In this document: positions 39,385 to 47,430 of the stretch, in pieces
How positions within the stretch are numbered: position 1 is the stretch's first letter
Layout: every line of letters starts with the position of its first letter
Assembly (NCBI RefSeq): GCF_019972315.1
Contig: NZ_BLIZ01000001.1
Location: 942,513-1,006,512 of the forward strand
Length of the DNA stretch: 64,000 bases
Direction: 5' to 3'
Source: Geobacter sp. AOG1
GTDB taxonomy: Bacteria > Desulfobacterota > Desulfuromonadia > Geobacterales > Geobacteraceae
The notes under the pieces: model-generated
Database searches by the model: none
The model's input: only the letters and a program-made list of their open reading frames with translations
What the model was told of the DNA's origin: nothing
Position numbers and translations under genes: made by a program

Positions 39385-39951
39385 ATGCAAAACATGCGGG
39401 AGTTTCTCGAAATCATAAGCAAGCGCTCGATGCCGGGGGTATTGATCTTCGACCTTGACGAGCGACTGCTCTTCGCCAACGGTGAGGCCCTGGAGTTGGT
39501 CCCCGGCCTGGCCGGCGAGCCGATCGAACGGCTTGCCGTCTGGGAGGGAATCCGTCGACTCCTGGCGTTCCTGAAAGAGCACCCGGCCGAACCTGCCCAT
39601 CGACGGAATGTTTCTCCGTTGCGGGTTATGGAAAACGGGGACGGTTCCGTCTGTTCCCTGCGGGCATCCTATCTTGGTGCAGCAGGGAAAGGGGAGAAAC
39701 CGACCCATGTAATGGTGCTGGTGGAACGGGTTGTGGAAAAGCATGGGGTGGATCTGGAGCGGGCGGGAAGGCAGTTCGGCCTGTCGAAAAGGGAGCAGCA
39801 GGTGTTGCAGCTTATCTGTCAGGGGGGCATGAACAGGGACATCGGGGAGCGTCTCTTCATAAGCGAGCACACGGTCAAGGACCACCTGAAGAACATCATG
39901 AAGAAGATGGGGGTTAGAACGAGGAGCGAGATCATGGCTGCTCTGCAATGA
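39385..39951 (+). CDS. LuxR-family transcriptional regulator
   Basis: This 188-residue DNA-binding regulator has an N-terminal PAS-like region (GVLIFDLDERLLFANGEALELV, residues about 18-40) and a C-terminal LuxR helix-turn-helix (LSKREQQVLQLICQGGMNRDIGERLF, ISEHTVKDHLKNIMKKMGV). There is no receiver domain. The start at 39385 lacks a clear ribosome site, as does the ATG at 39394, so the exact N-terminus is uncertain. It is divergent from the PilZ-protease pair across about 100 bp, so it may regulate that pair. A terminator follows at 39998-40027. Confidence 0.88.
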   Translation: MQNMREFLEIISKRSMPGVLIFDLDERLLFANGEALELVPGLAGEPIERLAVWEGIRRLLAFLKEHPAEPAHRRNVSPLRVMENGDGSVCSLRASYLGAAGKGEKPTHVMVLVERVVEKHGVDLERAGRQFGLSKREQQVLQLICQGGMNRDIGERLFISEHTVKDHLKNIMKKMGVRTRSEIMAALQ

Positions 39952-39997
39952 GCATTGCGTCGGCCTGAAGGGGAGCAGTGGGCGAGGCGGTATCGGG

Positions 39998-40027
39998 GGG
40001 ACGGCAGCGTGGAGAGGCCGTCCCTTT
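39998..40027 (+). terminator. Terminator after the LuxR gene
   Basis: GGGACGGC (39998-40005) and GCCGTCCC (40017-40024) form a perfect stem followed by TTTCCTATT. It separates the LuxR gene from the convergent sensor kinase. Confidence 0.6.
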
Positions 40028-40032
40028 CCTAT

Positions 40033-41958
40033 TCAGTCTTCCCCCAGGGTAAAGAAGAACGTTGCCCCCTTGTCAACTTCTGCCTCCGCCCATATCTCCC
40101 CACCGTGGCGATGGATGATCCGCTGGGCGGTGGCGAGCCCGATGCCGGTTCCCTGGAAATCTTCCGCCTTGTGAAGCCGGTGGAACGGGGTGAATATCTG
40201 ATCGGCGAGCTTCTTGTCGAATCCGACCCCGTTGTCCCGAATGGAATAGACTTTCTTGCCGTCGCGCTCGGTGACGTCGAATCTTATGACGGTCGATTCC
40301 CGTTTGGCGGTGTATTTCCAGGCGTTGCCGAGCAGGTTGGCCATGACGATACGCAGCAGGGTAGGGTCGCCCTGAACGTAGGCGCGTCGTGAGGTGATGA
40401 ATTGCACCCGCCGCTGGGGGGCAGTCAGCTGCAGTTCGGTTATGACATTGGCGGCGACGGCATTGAGGTCGACCCGCACCTTTGTCAAAGGCTGGCGCGA
40501 CACGGCGGAGAATTTGAGGAGGGAGTCGATCATGCTGTCCATCCGCTCGGTGGCGCCATGTATTTCCTGGAGGAAGTCGCGCGCCTGTCCGTCGAGCCGG
40601 TCCCCGTACATTTCCTGCATGAGCTGGGCGTAGCCGCTGATGTTGCTCAGGGGGGTACGCAGGTCATGGGAAATCGTGTGGCTGAAGGCATCCAGCTCCC
40701 GGTTGGAACTTTCCAGCTCGGCAGCCCGGGCCGCCAGGGCGGTGTTGAGGTATTCGATCTGTTCGAGGGATTGTTTGATTGCGGTTATATCGTTCAGGAT
40801 GATCATCATGCAGTCGCCGATAGTTGCTCCGAAAATCTCGGCAATACACTCCGAACCGTCCTTGCGGGTAACCCGATATTCGGAGCGCTCGATACGGTTG
40901 TGGTTGCCATGGGACTTGGCGACGGCCTCTTTCCAGGTCCTCTTGGCTTCCTGACGATCGCTCTCGACGGGATAGGCGCGCTTCCACCAGGTTTCTGCAT
41001 CCGGGATGTCGTCGAGAGTGTAGCCGAACAGCTCGACAAAACGTTTATTAAGGTATTCCATGTGGCCATCTTTGTTGTTGATGGCGATAGCGATGGGAGA
41101 GTGCTCCAGGAGCTGACGGAATTTATCTTCACTTCGTCGGAGATCTTCCTCGTGCCGTTTGTTCTGGGAGATGTCAATGAATATGGTTGCGAACCGCCCG
41201 GGGGCAGGGGAGAAGACGGAGATGCGGAAGTGCTTGTCCATGGGGGGAAAGTAGGTTTCGAAGTCGCAGTGCCCGCCATTAAGGGCGATGGGGGCGAAGA
41301 TATCCAGATAGGGGGCTTCAGCCGTGCCGTAGAGTTCGGATGCCCTTTTCCCCAAGGACTGTTTCCTGGAAAGACCGGTATGTTTCTCATAGGCAGGGTT
41401 GACGTCGAGAATCCGATAGTCCACGGCGTGGCCGGCGTTGTCGAGCTCGAGCTCATGGATAGCCACCCCTTCGGCCATCGTCTCGACGAGTAAGCGGTAT
41501 CTATTTTCCTTCTCCGCAAGGGCCTCTTCAGCCTTACGGCGCTCGGTGACCTCAATGAACGAGGCCATCATGCAGAGGGGGGTGCCGCCTTCATCGGCGA
41601 TGACGGCGGCCGACAGTTTCACGTCGAACAACGTGCCGTCGCTACGCACGGCAACCAGTTCTCCGCTCCAGCAGCCGTCGTGACGCAGGGAGTCCTTGAC
41701 TTCCCGAATCTTCTCCGGCGTATGCCAGAACGAGGCGGCGGAGCGGCCCAGGACGTCCCCCTCGTCTGTATACCCCCACATCTTGATGAACGCAGGATTG
41801 ACGTAAGTGAGCAGGCCGTTTGTGTCGGAAAAGGCAACGGCGTTGATGGACGTAGCGATGGCGGCATCCCGGATGCGGAGAGCGACTTCCGCGTCTTTCA
41901 GACCGTTTGCGCTGATCTTCGTCCCTGCCACGCGATGTTTCCCGGCATTCATTACCAT
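40033..41958 (-). CDS. Multi-PAS sensor histidine kinase
   Basis: This 641-residue cytosolic kinase has no transmembrane segment. It has three PAS-type domains (about 30-150, about 160-280, about 290-420), each starting with features such as ITSINAVAFSDTNGLLTYVNPAF. A coiled linker (ELESSNRELDAF) leads to a phytochrome-like HisKA H-box FSHTISHDLRTPLSNI and an HATPase domain with NLLGNAWKYT, DNGVGFD and GTGIGLA. Multiple PAS domains suggest redox, light or small-molecule sensing. No response regulator is adjacent except the convergent LuxR protein, which lacks a receiver. The start at 41958 has GAGAGGA upstream. Confidence 0.93.
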   Translation of the reverse strand: MVMNAGKHRVAGTKISANGLKDAEVALRIRDAAIATSINAVAFSDTNGLLTYVNPAFIKMWGYTDEGDVLGRSAASFWHTPEKIREVKDSLRHDGCWSGELVAVRSDGTLFDVKLSAAVIADEGGTPLCMMASFIEVTERRKAEEALAEKENRYRLLVETMAEGVAIHELELDNAGHAVDYRILDVNPAYEKHTGLSRKQSLGKRASELYGTAEAPYLDIFAPIALNGGHCDFETYFPPMDKHFRISVFSPAPGRFATIFIDISQNKRHEEDLRRSEDKFRQLLEHSPIAIAINNKDGHMEYLNKRFVELFGYTLDDIPDAETWWKRAYPVESDRQEAKRTWKEAVAKSHGNHNRIERSEYRVTRKDGSECIAEIFGATIGDCMMIILNDITAIKQSLEQIEYLNTALAARAAELESSNRELDAFSHTISHDLRTPLSNISGYAQLMQEMYGDRLDGQARDFLQEIHGATERMDSMIDSLLKFSAVSRQPLTKVRVDLNAVAANVITELQLTAPQRRVQFITSRRAYVQGDPTLLRIVMANLLGNAWKYTAKRESTVIRFDVTERDGKKVYSIRDNGVGFDKKLADQIFTPFHRLHKAEDFQGTGIGLATAQRIIHRHGGEIWAEAEVDKGATFFFTLGED

Positions 41959-42193
41959 GCGTTCCTCTCTCGGCCAGCGGCCTGCCATCCTTAAAGCAGG
42001 AACATGAAAGAAATAGTATTATAGCCAAAATATGAGGAAATGCGACTGTTTATTGCGTGAAAACCCATCGTGTCGCCGGTTATGCTTACCAGCATGTCAA
42101 CTCCATGTACGGTTGTCGTGCGCTTCCCCTTGCCGGGACCGCCACTGGTATGGTACTCTTTCAGTATCTGGTACTTACACAGGGGGTAGACCC

Positions 42194-42916
42194 ATGAAAC
42201 GTCTCGTATCAATGCTGCTTTGTCTGGCGCTGGTTTCCAGCTGTGCCACCTACAAGACCCAGTACGTGTCGTTCAAGCCGCCCGAAGCCTATCCCAACTT
42301 CCAGGTGGTTGCAGGAGCTCCCATGGCCGCGGAAGCGTACGCGGACCAAGCTCAGGCCACGGACGCCTTCGGTTTCGACATCCGGGGAGCGGGGCTCCTC
42401 CCGGTCCAGCTGGTTATCGACAACAAGAGCGGTCAGACCATGGAGATCGTTTCGGGGCAGACGTTCCTCGTGGATGACAACAACCGCTATTGGAATGTGG
42501 TGGCGAACCGGGCAGCGGTGGAGCGTGTGGAGCAGTACACGGCATCGGGGGCCATGGCGGCAGGGGCGGGTAAAACCGCCGTGGTCGGTGCGATTGCCGG
42601 TACCATTCTGGGGGCGGCAATCGGCATCGTTTCCGGTCGTAACGTGGGAGAGGCTCTCGGAAAGGGGGCGGTTCTCGGTGCTGCCGGCGGCGCGGTCATC
42701 GGCGGAGTCCAGGGTGGTTCGGACCGGGAACGGGAATACCGGATCGCCGACGACATCCGGGAGAAAGGGCTGGAAGGGAAGGCCATTCCCAATGCCTATC
42801 TAGCCAACGGCTTCATCTTTTTCCCCGGCGAGGCCTTGTCGGCGAAGGAACTGCGGATGCAGGTGCGGGAAAAGGAGAGCGGCGATACCTACTCGGTTAT
42901 GCTCAAACTGAAATAG
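42194..42916 (+). CDS. Glycine-zipper lipoprotein
   Basis: This 240-residue protein has a lipoprotein signal (VSSC, lipidated Cys17). A middle region of about 30 residues is Gly/Ala-rich (AVVGAIAGTILGAAIGIVSG, then GAVLGAAGGAVIGGVQGG), giving two glycine-zipper helices that could insert in a membrane. N- and C-terminal parts look soluble (PVQLVIDNKSGQTMEIVSG, NGFIFFPGEA). Such proteins resemble outer-membrane glycine-zipper lipoproteins of uncertain role. It is preceded by the divergent multi-PAS kinase and followed by a strong terminator. Confidence 0.8.
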   Translation: MKRLVSMLLCLALVSSCATYKTQYVSFKPPEAYPNFQVVAGAPMAAEAYADQAQATDAFGFDIRGAGLLPVQLVIDNKSGQTMEIVSGQTFLVDDNNRYWNVVANRAAVERVEQYTASGAMAAGAGKTAVVGAIAGTILGAAIGIVSGRNVGEALGKGAVLGAAGGAVIGGVQGGSDREREYRIADDIREKGLEGKAIPNAYLANGFIFFPGEALSAKELRMQVREKESGDTYSVMLKLK

Positions 42917-42940
42917 TCGCCTGATACTTGCGGTTTGCAC

Positions 42941-42966
42941 AAAGGGGGTCCAGGGACCCCCTTTTT
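42941..42966 (+). terminator. Intrinsic terminator between lipoprotein and MATE genes
   Basis: AAAGGGGGTCC (42941-42951) and GGACCCCCTTT (42954-42964) form a perfect stem followed by Ts. It probably works in both directions for the convergent genes. Confidence 0.85.
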
Positions 42967-42976
42967 TGCGTTCTTG

Positions 42977-44338
42977 TCAGAAGACGATCTGGTGCAGGTC
43001 CCGGCGGCGGTACCGCCAGGCGAAGGCGCCGGCGCGGAAGAACCAGTCCAGGAGGAACACCCCCCAGACGGCGGCAAGGGGGAGGTGGAGGAGTTCGGCG
43101 GCGACGTAGGAAAGGAACACGCGGATTCCCCACATGGAGATCAGGGTGACGAGAAAGACGTAGTGGGTGTCACCGGTCCCCCGCAGGCTACCGGCATAGA
43201 CGAAGGATATGGCAAGGGGGACTTGGGCGAAGGCGACCAGTCTAAGGAAGATGCACCCCTTGTCGATGACCTCCGGATCGTGGGTAAAGAAGCCGATGAG
43301 CTGGTGAGGGAGGAAGAGGAAAATTAGCGCCATTGCCGACATGACGAGGACGGCCAGTCTAAGCGCCTCCTGGTGGCTCAGTCGGGCACGTCGGATCTTG
43401 CGGGCGCCAAGGGCCTGCCCCATGAGGGTGGCGGCCGCGATTCCCATCCCCGCCCCCGGCATGAACGACAGGGACTCGATGGAGAGGCCGATCTGGTGGG
43501 CGGCGTAGGCGGCGGTGCCGTAGCCGATGATGAACTTGGAGTAGAAGAGCTGACCGGACTGCTGGGCCACTCGTTCCAAGGCGACCGGGTAGCCGACCTG
43601 CCAGATGCGGCGGAACTGTTCCCGATCGAGGGGGCCAATCTTGATGTACCCCCTGCGGAGTGCCTGCACCAGCAGGTAGAGGCAGCCGAAAAACTCCGAA
43701 GCATTGATGGCGTAAGCCGCACCGGTGACTCCGAGCGCGGGGAGCCCGAATTTGCCGTAGATGAGAGGGTAGGCGAGGACCACGTGGAGGATGTTGACCA
43801 GGATTACACCTTCCATAGGGGTGCGGGTGTTGCCGATGCCGTGCATGATGGCCGACAGGACGTTGAGGCCGGTTGTGAAGACGAGGTAGAGAAAGACCAG
43901 CCGAATATATCCCGTGGCGAGGTGGAGGACGTCGTCCCGGGCGCCGAGAAAGTGGGCCAGACGGTCTCCCAGTGAGTAGCCGAGGAGCGATGCGACAACG
44001 GTCATGGCCAGACAGGCAAGGCAGGCGGAAAAGGCCGCCCTTCGGGCTTCCGGATGATGACCCCCCCCCCAGAGATGGGCAATCACGACGGTGGTTCCGG
44101 TTGCCAGTCCCCAGAAGACGGTCATGACCACGAAGACGAGTAGCTGGCCGAGGCCGGTTGCGGCAATGGCCGCGGCACCCAGTCCTCCGACCAGAAATAT
44201 GTCGACGATGGAGACGAGCCGCTGGAAGAGCGACGACAGGAGAACCGGCAGGGACAGATTGAATACCCTGCGACGGATGGAAACCCGCCTGCCGGAGCCG
44301 TTGCCGGCCAAGTTGGAGATGAGACTGAGTCTGGGCAT
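42977..44338 (-). CDS. MATE-family efflux transporter
   Basis: This 453-residue inner-membrane protein has about 12 hydrophobic helices in two homologous halves. Typical MATE features include VFNLSLPVLLSSLFQRLVSIVDIFLVGGLG near the N-terminus and the second-half RIWQVGYPVALERVAQQ. Family members export cationic drugs, toxins or metabolites by Na+ or H+ antiport. Its substrate is unknown. The start at 44338 has CAGGAAC upstream. It lies 61 bp downstream of the AhpD-like selenoprotein gene on the same strand, with a small hairpin between, so the two may share a transcript. Confidence 0.94.
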   Translation of the reverse strand: MPRLSLISNLAGNGSGRRVSIRRRVFNLSLPVLLSSLFQRLVSIVDIFLVGGLGAAAIAATGLGQLLVFVVMTVFWGLATGTTVVIAHLWGGGHHPEARRAAFSACLACLAMTVVASLLGYSLGDRLAHFLGARDDVLHLATGYIRLVFLYLVFTTGLNVLSAIMHGIGNTRTPMEGVILVNILHVVLAYPLIYGKFGLPALGVTGAAYAINASEFFGCLYLLVQALRRGYIKIGPLDREQFRRIWQVGYPVALERVAQQSGQLFYSKFIIGYGTAAYAAHQIGLSIESLSFMPGAGMGIAAATLMGQALGARKIRRARLSHQEALRLAVLVMSAMALIFLFLPHQLIGFFTHDPEVIDKGCIFLRLVAFAQVPLAISFVYAGSLRGTGDTHYVFLVTLISMWGIRVFLSYVAAELLHLPLAAVWGVFLLDWFFRAGAFAWRYRRRDLHQIVF

Positions 44339-44362
44339 GTTCCTGTTTCTGAGGTGTCAGGG

Positions 44363-44386
44363 AGGGGCACATTGCGTCGTGCCCCT
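44363..44386. repeat. Hairpin between selenoprotein and MATE genes
   Basis: AGGGGCAC (44363-44370) and GTGCCCCT (44379-44386) form a perfect 8-bp stem. There is no U-run on the minus strand, so read-through into the MATE gene is possible. Confidence 0.45.
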
Positions 44387-44399
44387 TTATCTGGGGGAA

Positions 44400-44651
44400 T
44401 TACAGTTCGAGGTCGTCCGAGAGGCTCAGCACGAAGTTCTTTGCCCGCCCTGACGGGGCGATCATGCCGTAGGCAAGGGCTTCCTTCAGTTCAGCTTCTG
44501 TCGCACCCGCTTCCTTCGCGCCCGCGAAGTGTTTTTTCAGTCAGGTGGGGCACCCGACGGCGACGGCACAGCCGACACGGATCAGTTCGCGGGTCCTGGC
44601 GTCGAGCACTTCCTCATACTCGAAATCGAGGATCTTTTTCCGGATGCGCAT
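44400..44651 (-). CDS. AhpD-like carboxymuconolactone decarboxylase-fold selenoprotein
   Basis: This gene is interrupted by an in-frame TGA at 44541-44543 that I read as selenocysteine at position 37. The full product is 83 residues. It begins MRIRKKILDFEYEEVLDART with AGGAGG upstream and reaches the family active-site motif as GCPT-U-LKKHF, that is Cys34-x-x-Sec37 followed by His. It continues past the TGA with GAKEAGATEAELKEALAYG, exactly where AhpD/CMD proteins continue after CxxC-x3-H. The frame then runs clean to TAA at 44400. A hairpin 11 nt after the UGA fits a bacterial SECIS element. AhpD-like proteins are thiol-disulfide oxidoreductases in peroxide defence. A truncated 36-residue reading would lack most of the domain. 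Confidence 0.85.
44514..44529 (-). promoter_or_regulatory. SECIS-like hairpin downstream of UGA
   Basis: In the mRNA, CUUCGC, loop GGGC, GCGAAG forms a perfect 6-bp stem starting 11 nt after the UGA at 44543-44541. Bacterial SECIS elements lie in this place with guanines in a small apical loop, bound by SelB. Pairing is seen; function is inferred. Confidence 0.65.
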
Positions 44652-44685
44652 GGTCCACCTCCTCACAATAATGGATACTGCTAGT

Positions 44686-44714
44686 GCTATGTCACCAAAC
44701 GGTGCCGTTGTCAA
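44686..44714 (-). promoter_or_regulatory. Likely promoter of the selenoprotein gene
   Basis: On the minus strand TTGACA (44709-44714), a perfect -35, is followed after 17 bp by CATAGC (44686-44691), a weak -10. It is 34 bp before the start codon. Confidence 0.5.
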
Positions 44715-44859
44715 CCCCCGTCGTGGCGGGGGAGGCATTTCGTTGTTCCATCGGGGAAAGAGAGCGCTTATTACCCTGTGCTACCTAACCTAGCATATTT
44801 ATTGCATAAATAAAACCCATTTGCCGTCCGGGAAGAGGAACACAACGTGGAGAAAAGTC

Positions 44860-46101
44860 ATGAAAGCCGAACGAATAGAAGCTATGGAGTGGTTCAAGTC
44901 TCTCATTAAGCGCTTTGGCGTCTACCGGGGGGATCCGACCACCCAGGAGTTGGAGATGCTGGGGGAGACCCAGGTGCGGATGCAGCTGGTGGTGAAAACA
45001 CGGTGGATGCTCCTCATCCTGCTGACATGTTACGGTTTATATGCCGGCGGGTTCATGTATTTCAGCAGCAACGTTACCGACCTGCAGCTTTCCCAGATGC
45101 TGGTACTGGGGGGAGCGATGGTGGCGGTGGTGGCGTACAACCTGTTTTACCATCGCTATTTCCGGGAATTGAGCCACTTTGTCTTCATCAACCACCTCCA
45201 GATACTCCTCGACATCCTGTTCGTCACCATCCTGATCCATTACAGCGGCGGCGCACTCAGCTGGTTCTGGACCGTCTACCTGGTCCTCACCCTGGAGGCT
45301 TCGTTCCTCCTGGAACGGCGCGGGGATGTCTGGTTCATCGGCGGCGTCGGCGGCCTCATCTACGGCGCACTCCTGACAGCCGAATTTTACAGCGTCATTC
45401 ACCCCATCCGGATGCCGCTTATCGACCCTGCCCTGCAGCACAATTTCGTCTACGTGATGCTTCTCTGGTTCTGGGTTTCCCTCATGAACGGTACCGTGGC
45501 GATCATATCCGCCTATCTCATGGCGATCATCCGGAAGCGGGAGTATGACCTCAAGCTGATGGTGATAAAGGACCAGATGACCAGACTCTACAACCGGGCC
45601 TACTTCTTCAAGACCCTCAACAGCGAGATTCAGCGTTCGCTCCGTTACGACCACGTCTTTTCCGTCATTCTCCTCGACCTGGACAACTTCAAGATGTTCA
45701 ACGACACTTACGGCCACCTGGAAGGGGACCGACTCCTGAAAGGAGTGGCGCAGGTGTTCCGGGACAACATCCGGAGGAGTGAAACCGAACCCCCTTACGA
45801 TGTGGATGTTCCATGCCGGTACGGCGGCGAGGAGTTTGCCATCATCCTGCCGGAGACCCCTCTGCAGGGGGGGGAACATGGTGAGCGCTCTTCCAGCATC
45901 AATGCCCTGGGTTTTGCTGAACGGATCAGGAAGGACGTGGAGCGGCTGGACATCGACGGCCGCAAGGCCACGGTCAGCATCGGCGTGGCGTCCTTCCCCC
46001 AGCACGGCACTACTCCGGACGCCCTCGTCAAGGCGGCGGACGATGCTCTTTACCGGGCCAAGCATGGCGGGAAGAACCGGGTGGAGTTGGCGGTGGAGTA
46101 A
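44860..46101 (+). CDS. Membrane diguanylate cyclase (GGDEF)
   Basis: This 413-residue protein has about six N-terminal membrane helices (residues about 40-225). The GGDEF domain has DQMTRLYNRAYF, LDLDNFKMFNDTYGH and the active-site YGGEEFAIILP, then TVSIGVASFP. All catalytic features for making cyclic di-GMP from two GTP appear intact. The RxxD inhibitory site normally just before GGEEF is absent (YDVDVPCRYGGEEF), so product inhibition is probably weak. The ATG at 44860 has GGAG 7 bp upstream. It could feed the PilZ protein nearby. It is followed by a bidirectional terminator shared with ssb. Confidence 0.92.
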   Translation: MKAERIEAMEWFKSLIKRFGVYRGDPTTQELEMLGETQVRMQLVVKTRWMLLILLTCYGLYAGGFMYFSSNVTDLQLSQMLVLGGAMVAVVAYNLFYHRYFRELSHFVFINHLQILLDILFVTILIHYSGGALSWFWTVYLVLTLEASFLLERRGDVWFIGGVGGLIYGALLTAEFYSVIHPIRMPLIDPALQHNFVYVMLLWFWVSLMNGTVAIISAYLMAIIRKREYDLKLMVIKDQMTRLYNRAYFFKTLNSEIQRSLRYDHVFSVILLDLDNFKMFNDTYGHLEGDRLLKGVAQVFRDNIRRSETEPPYDVDVPCRYGGEEFAIILPETPLQGGEHGERSSSINALGFAERIRKDVERLDIDGRKATVSIGVASFPQHGTTPDALVKAADDALYRAKHGGKNRVELAVE

Positions 46102-46121
46102 CAGATCAAAAAAGTGGGTAT

Positions 46122-46161
46122 CACGAGAAAAGGCAACCGCTTCCGGTTGCCTTTTCTCGTG
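46122..46161 (+). terminator. Bidirectional terminator between GGDEF and ssb genes
   Basis: A perfect 18-bp stem (46122-46139 with 46144-46161) has a 4-nt loop. The inner AAAAGG/CCTTTT gives T-rich flanks on both strands. The two genes converge here. Confidence 0.85.
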
Positions 46162-46179
46162 CCTTGAATAAACGAAGTC

Positions 46180-46623
46180 TTAAAATGGGATGTCATCGTC
46201 CGGATTGAATGCCGGCTCATCGTAGCTCGGGGCGCTGTTGTGCTCCTGGGAATCGGGACGGCCGCCTCCCTGCCTGCCACCGCCGCCTTCTCCCTTGCCG
46301 GAAAGCATCTGCATCTTTTCGCCGACGATCTCGGTGGTATAGCGATCTTTGCCGTCCCGGTCCTGCCATTTACGGGTCTGGAGGCGCCCCTCGATGTAGA
46401 CGGTCTTCCCCTTGGCCAGGTATTCGCCGGCGATCTCCGCCAGCCGCCCCCAGAGGGTAACATTGTGCCACTCCGTTTTTTCTTCCCATTCGCCGCTCTT
46501 GCTCTTGAAGCGCTCGCTGGTGGCCAGTGAAAAACCCGCCACCGCGGTGCCGGATGCCGTGTAGCGGACTTCCGGGTCCTTCCCCAGATTGCCGATCAGC
46601 ATTACCTTGTTTAGGCTTGCCAT
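46180..46623 (-). CDS. ssb: Single-stranded DNA-binding protein
   Basis: SSB is a homotetrameric protein that coats single-stranded DNA in replication and repair. The 147 residues begin [22 protein letters not shown], the OB fold, followed by [14 protein letters not shown] and [21 protein letters not shown] Gly-rich linker leads to the acidic tip DDDIPF that recruits partner proteins. The start at 46623 has AAGGAG upstream; an extension to 46671 is not supported. It is convergent with the GGDEF gene. Confidence 0.97.
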   Translation of the reverse strand: MASLNKVMLIGNLGKDPEVRYTASGTAVAGFSLATSERFKSKSGEWEEKTEWHNVTLWGRLAEIAGEYLAKGKTVYIEGRLQTRKWQDRDGKDRYTTEIVGEKMQMLSGKGEGGGGRQGGGRPDSQEHNSAPSYDEPAFNPDDDIPF

Positions 46624-46778
46624 ACGCTGCTCCTTGTCCTGTGATGCGGTAAAGTTATTGTCAACGGGCAAAAGTAATTTGTCAACGAAAGGACAAATTG
46701 GCAGTTTATTGGAAAGCGAATACTACACTAAAACCCTCCGCATCTCAACACCTTGTTGCGGTCGTTTTCAGCAATAAA

Positions 46779-46806
46779 AAAAGCCGCATTTTTCAATGCG
46801 GCTTTT
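46779..46806 (-). terminator. Terminator after the Lys/Ala-rich gene
   Basis: AAAAGCCGCATT (46779-46790) and AATGCGGCTTTT (46795-46806) form a perfect 12-bp stem. On the minus strand it is followed by further T residues. Confidence 0.85.
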
Positions 46807-46826
46807 CACATCCGGTGAAGTAAGGA

Positions 46827-47057
46827 TTACTTCGCTGCCGGAGCCTCGACAGGAGCTTCTTCTTTCTTCTCTGCTTTTTTGGCTTTCTTTGCCTTCTTTA
46901 CTTTTTTGTGTTTTTTGACCGGTTTGGCTTCTTTCTTCTCGACGGCAGCCGGAGCAGCGTCAGCAGCCGGAGCCGGAGCAACGTCAGCGGCAAAAACTAC
47001 GGCAGAGAAGGAGAGGGCAGCGAGGGCAGCAACGAGAGTGGACAGAATTTTTTTCAT
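46827..47057 (-). CDS. Small exported Lys/Ala/Pro-rich protein
   Basis: This 76-residue protein has a clear signal peptide (MKKILSTLVAALAALSFSAVVFA, cut after AFA/VFA). The mature part is nearly all Ala, Pro, Lys and Glu: an APAPAADAAPAA stretch, then a basic KPVKKHKKVKKAKKAKKAEKK block, then an EEAPVEAP tail. It looks like an unstructured polycation, similar in composition to histone-H1-like or eukaryotic-linker proteins. No function can be assigned; envelope or nucleic-acid/LPS binding is conceivable. GGAGG precedes the ATG and a strong terminator follows, so it is a real single-gene unit. Confidence 0.8.
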   Translation of the reverse strand: MKKILSTLVAALAALSFSAVVFAADVAPAPAADAAPAAVEKKEAKPVKKHKKVKKAKKAKKAEKKEEAPVEAPAAK

Positions 47058-47430
47058 GATTTGTTCCTCCGAAAGATATGTTTGCTTCTCATGAGAGGAT
47101 AAAGCATTAATGGTGCCAATGGCTAATTCTGGAATTATTTGAAGCAAATCAATGTGTTAGAGTAATCGCGGAGTTGAGGCGGCGTAAAGGCTTACCCATA
47201 TCAGGTGTCTTTGTCTCAATTGAGGTATTCTCCCTGATGGTAATGAAAGGATATAAGATTTATCGCGATCCTTGTCAGGAAAAGGCAGACTGTGCCGGTT
47301 TTGACTCCGGCGAACCGGCAGGTGGAAGGGGATGGAAAGGAGGGCGTGGGGCCGCGCCTGGTGCATATTTGGTTTGACTCCGGCGGTAAAAAAAAGTAAG
47401 TTTAACGGGTTAAGCGCCGGAGTAGCCCCT
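47058..47430. other. 373-bp divergent intergenic region
   Basis: It lies between the Lys/Ala-rich gene (leftward) and plsC (rightward). It contains two copies of TTTGACTCCGGCG (about 47301 and 47373). The second gives a possible plsC promoter: TTGACT 47374-47379, 17 bp, TAAGTT 47397-47402. No coding frame is convincing. Confidence 0.45.

Noticed and set aside
43750-43770. CACGTG core in the MATE gene as parS
   Set aside because: The flanks do not match either half of the ParB consensus.
44541-44738. Short 65-codon ORF ending at the TGA, taken as a separate small gene
   Set aside because: Its true start is at 44651, and domain continuity past the TGA makes it the N-terminal part of a selenoprotein.
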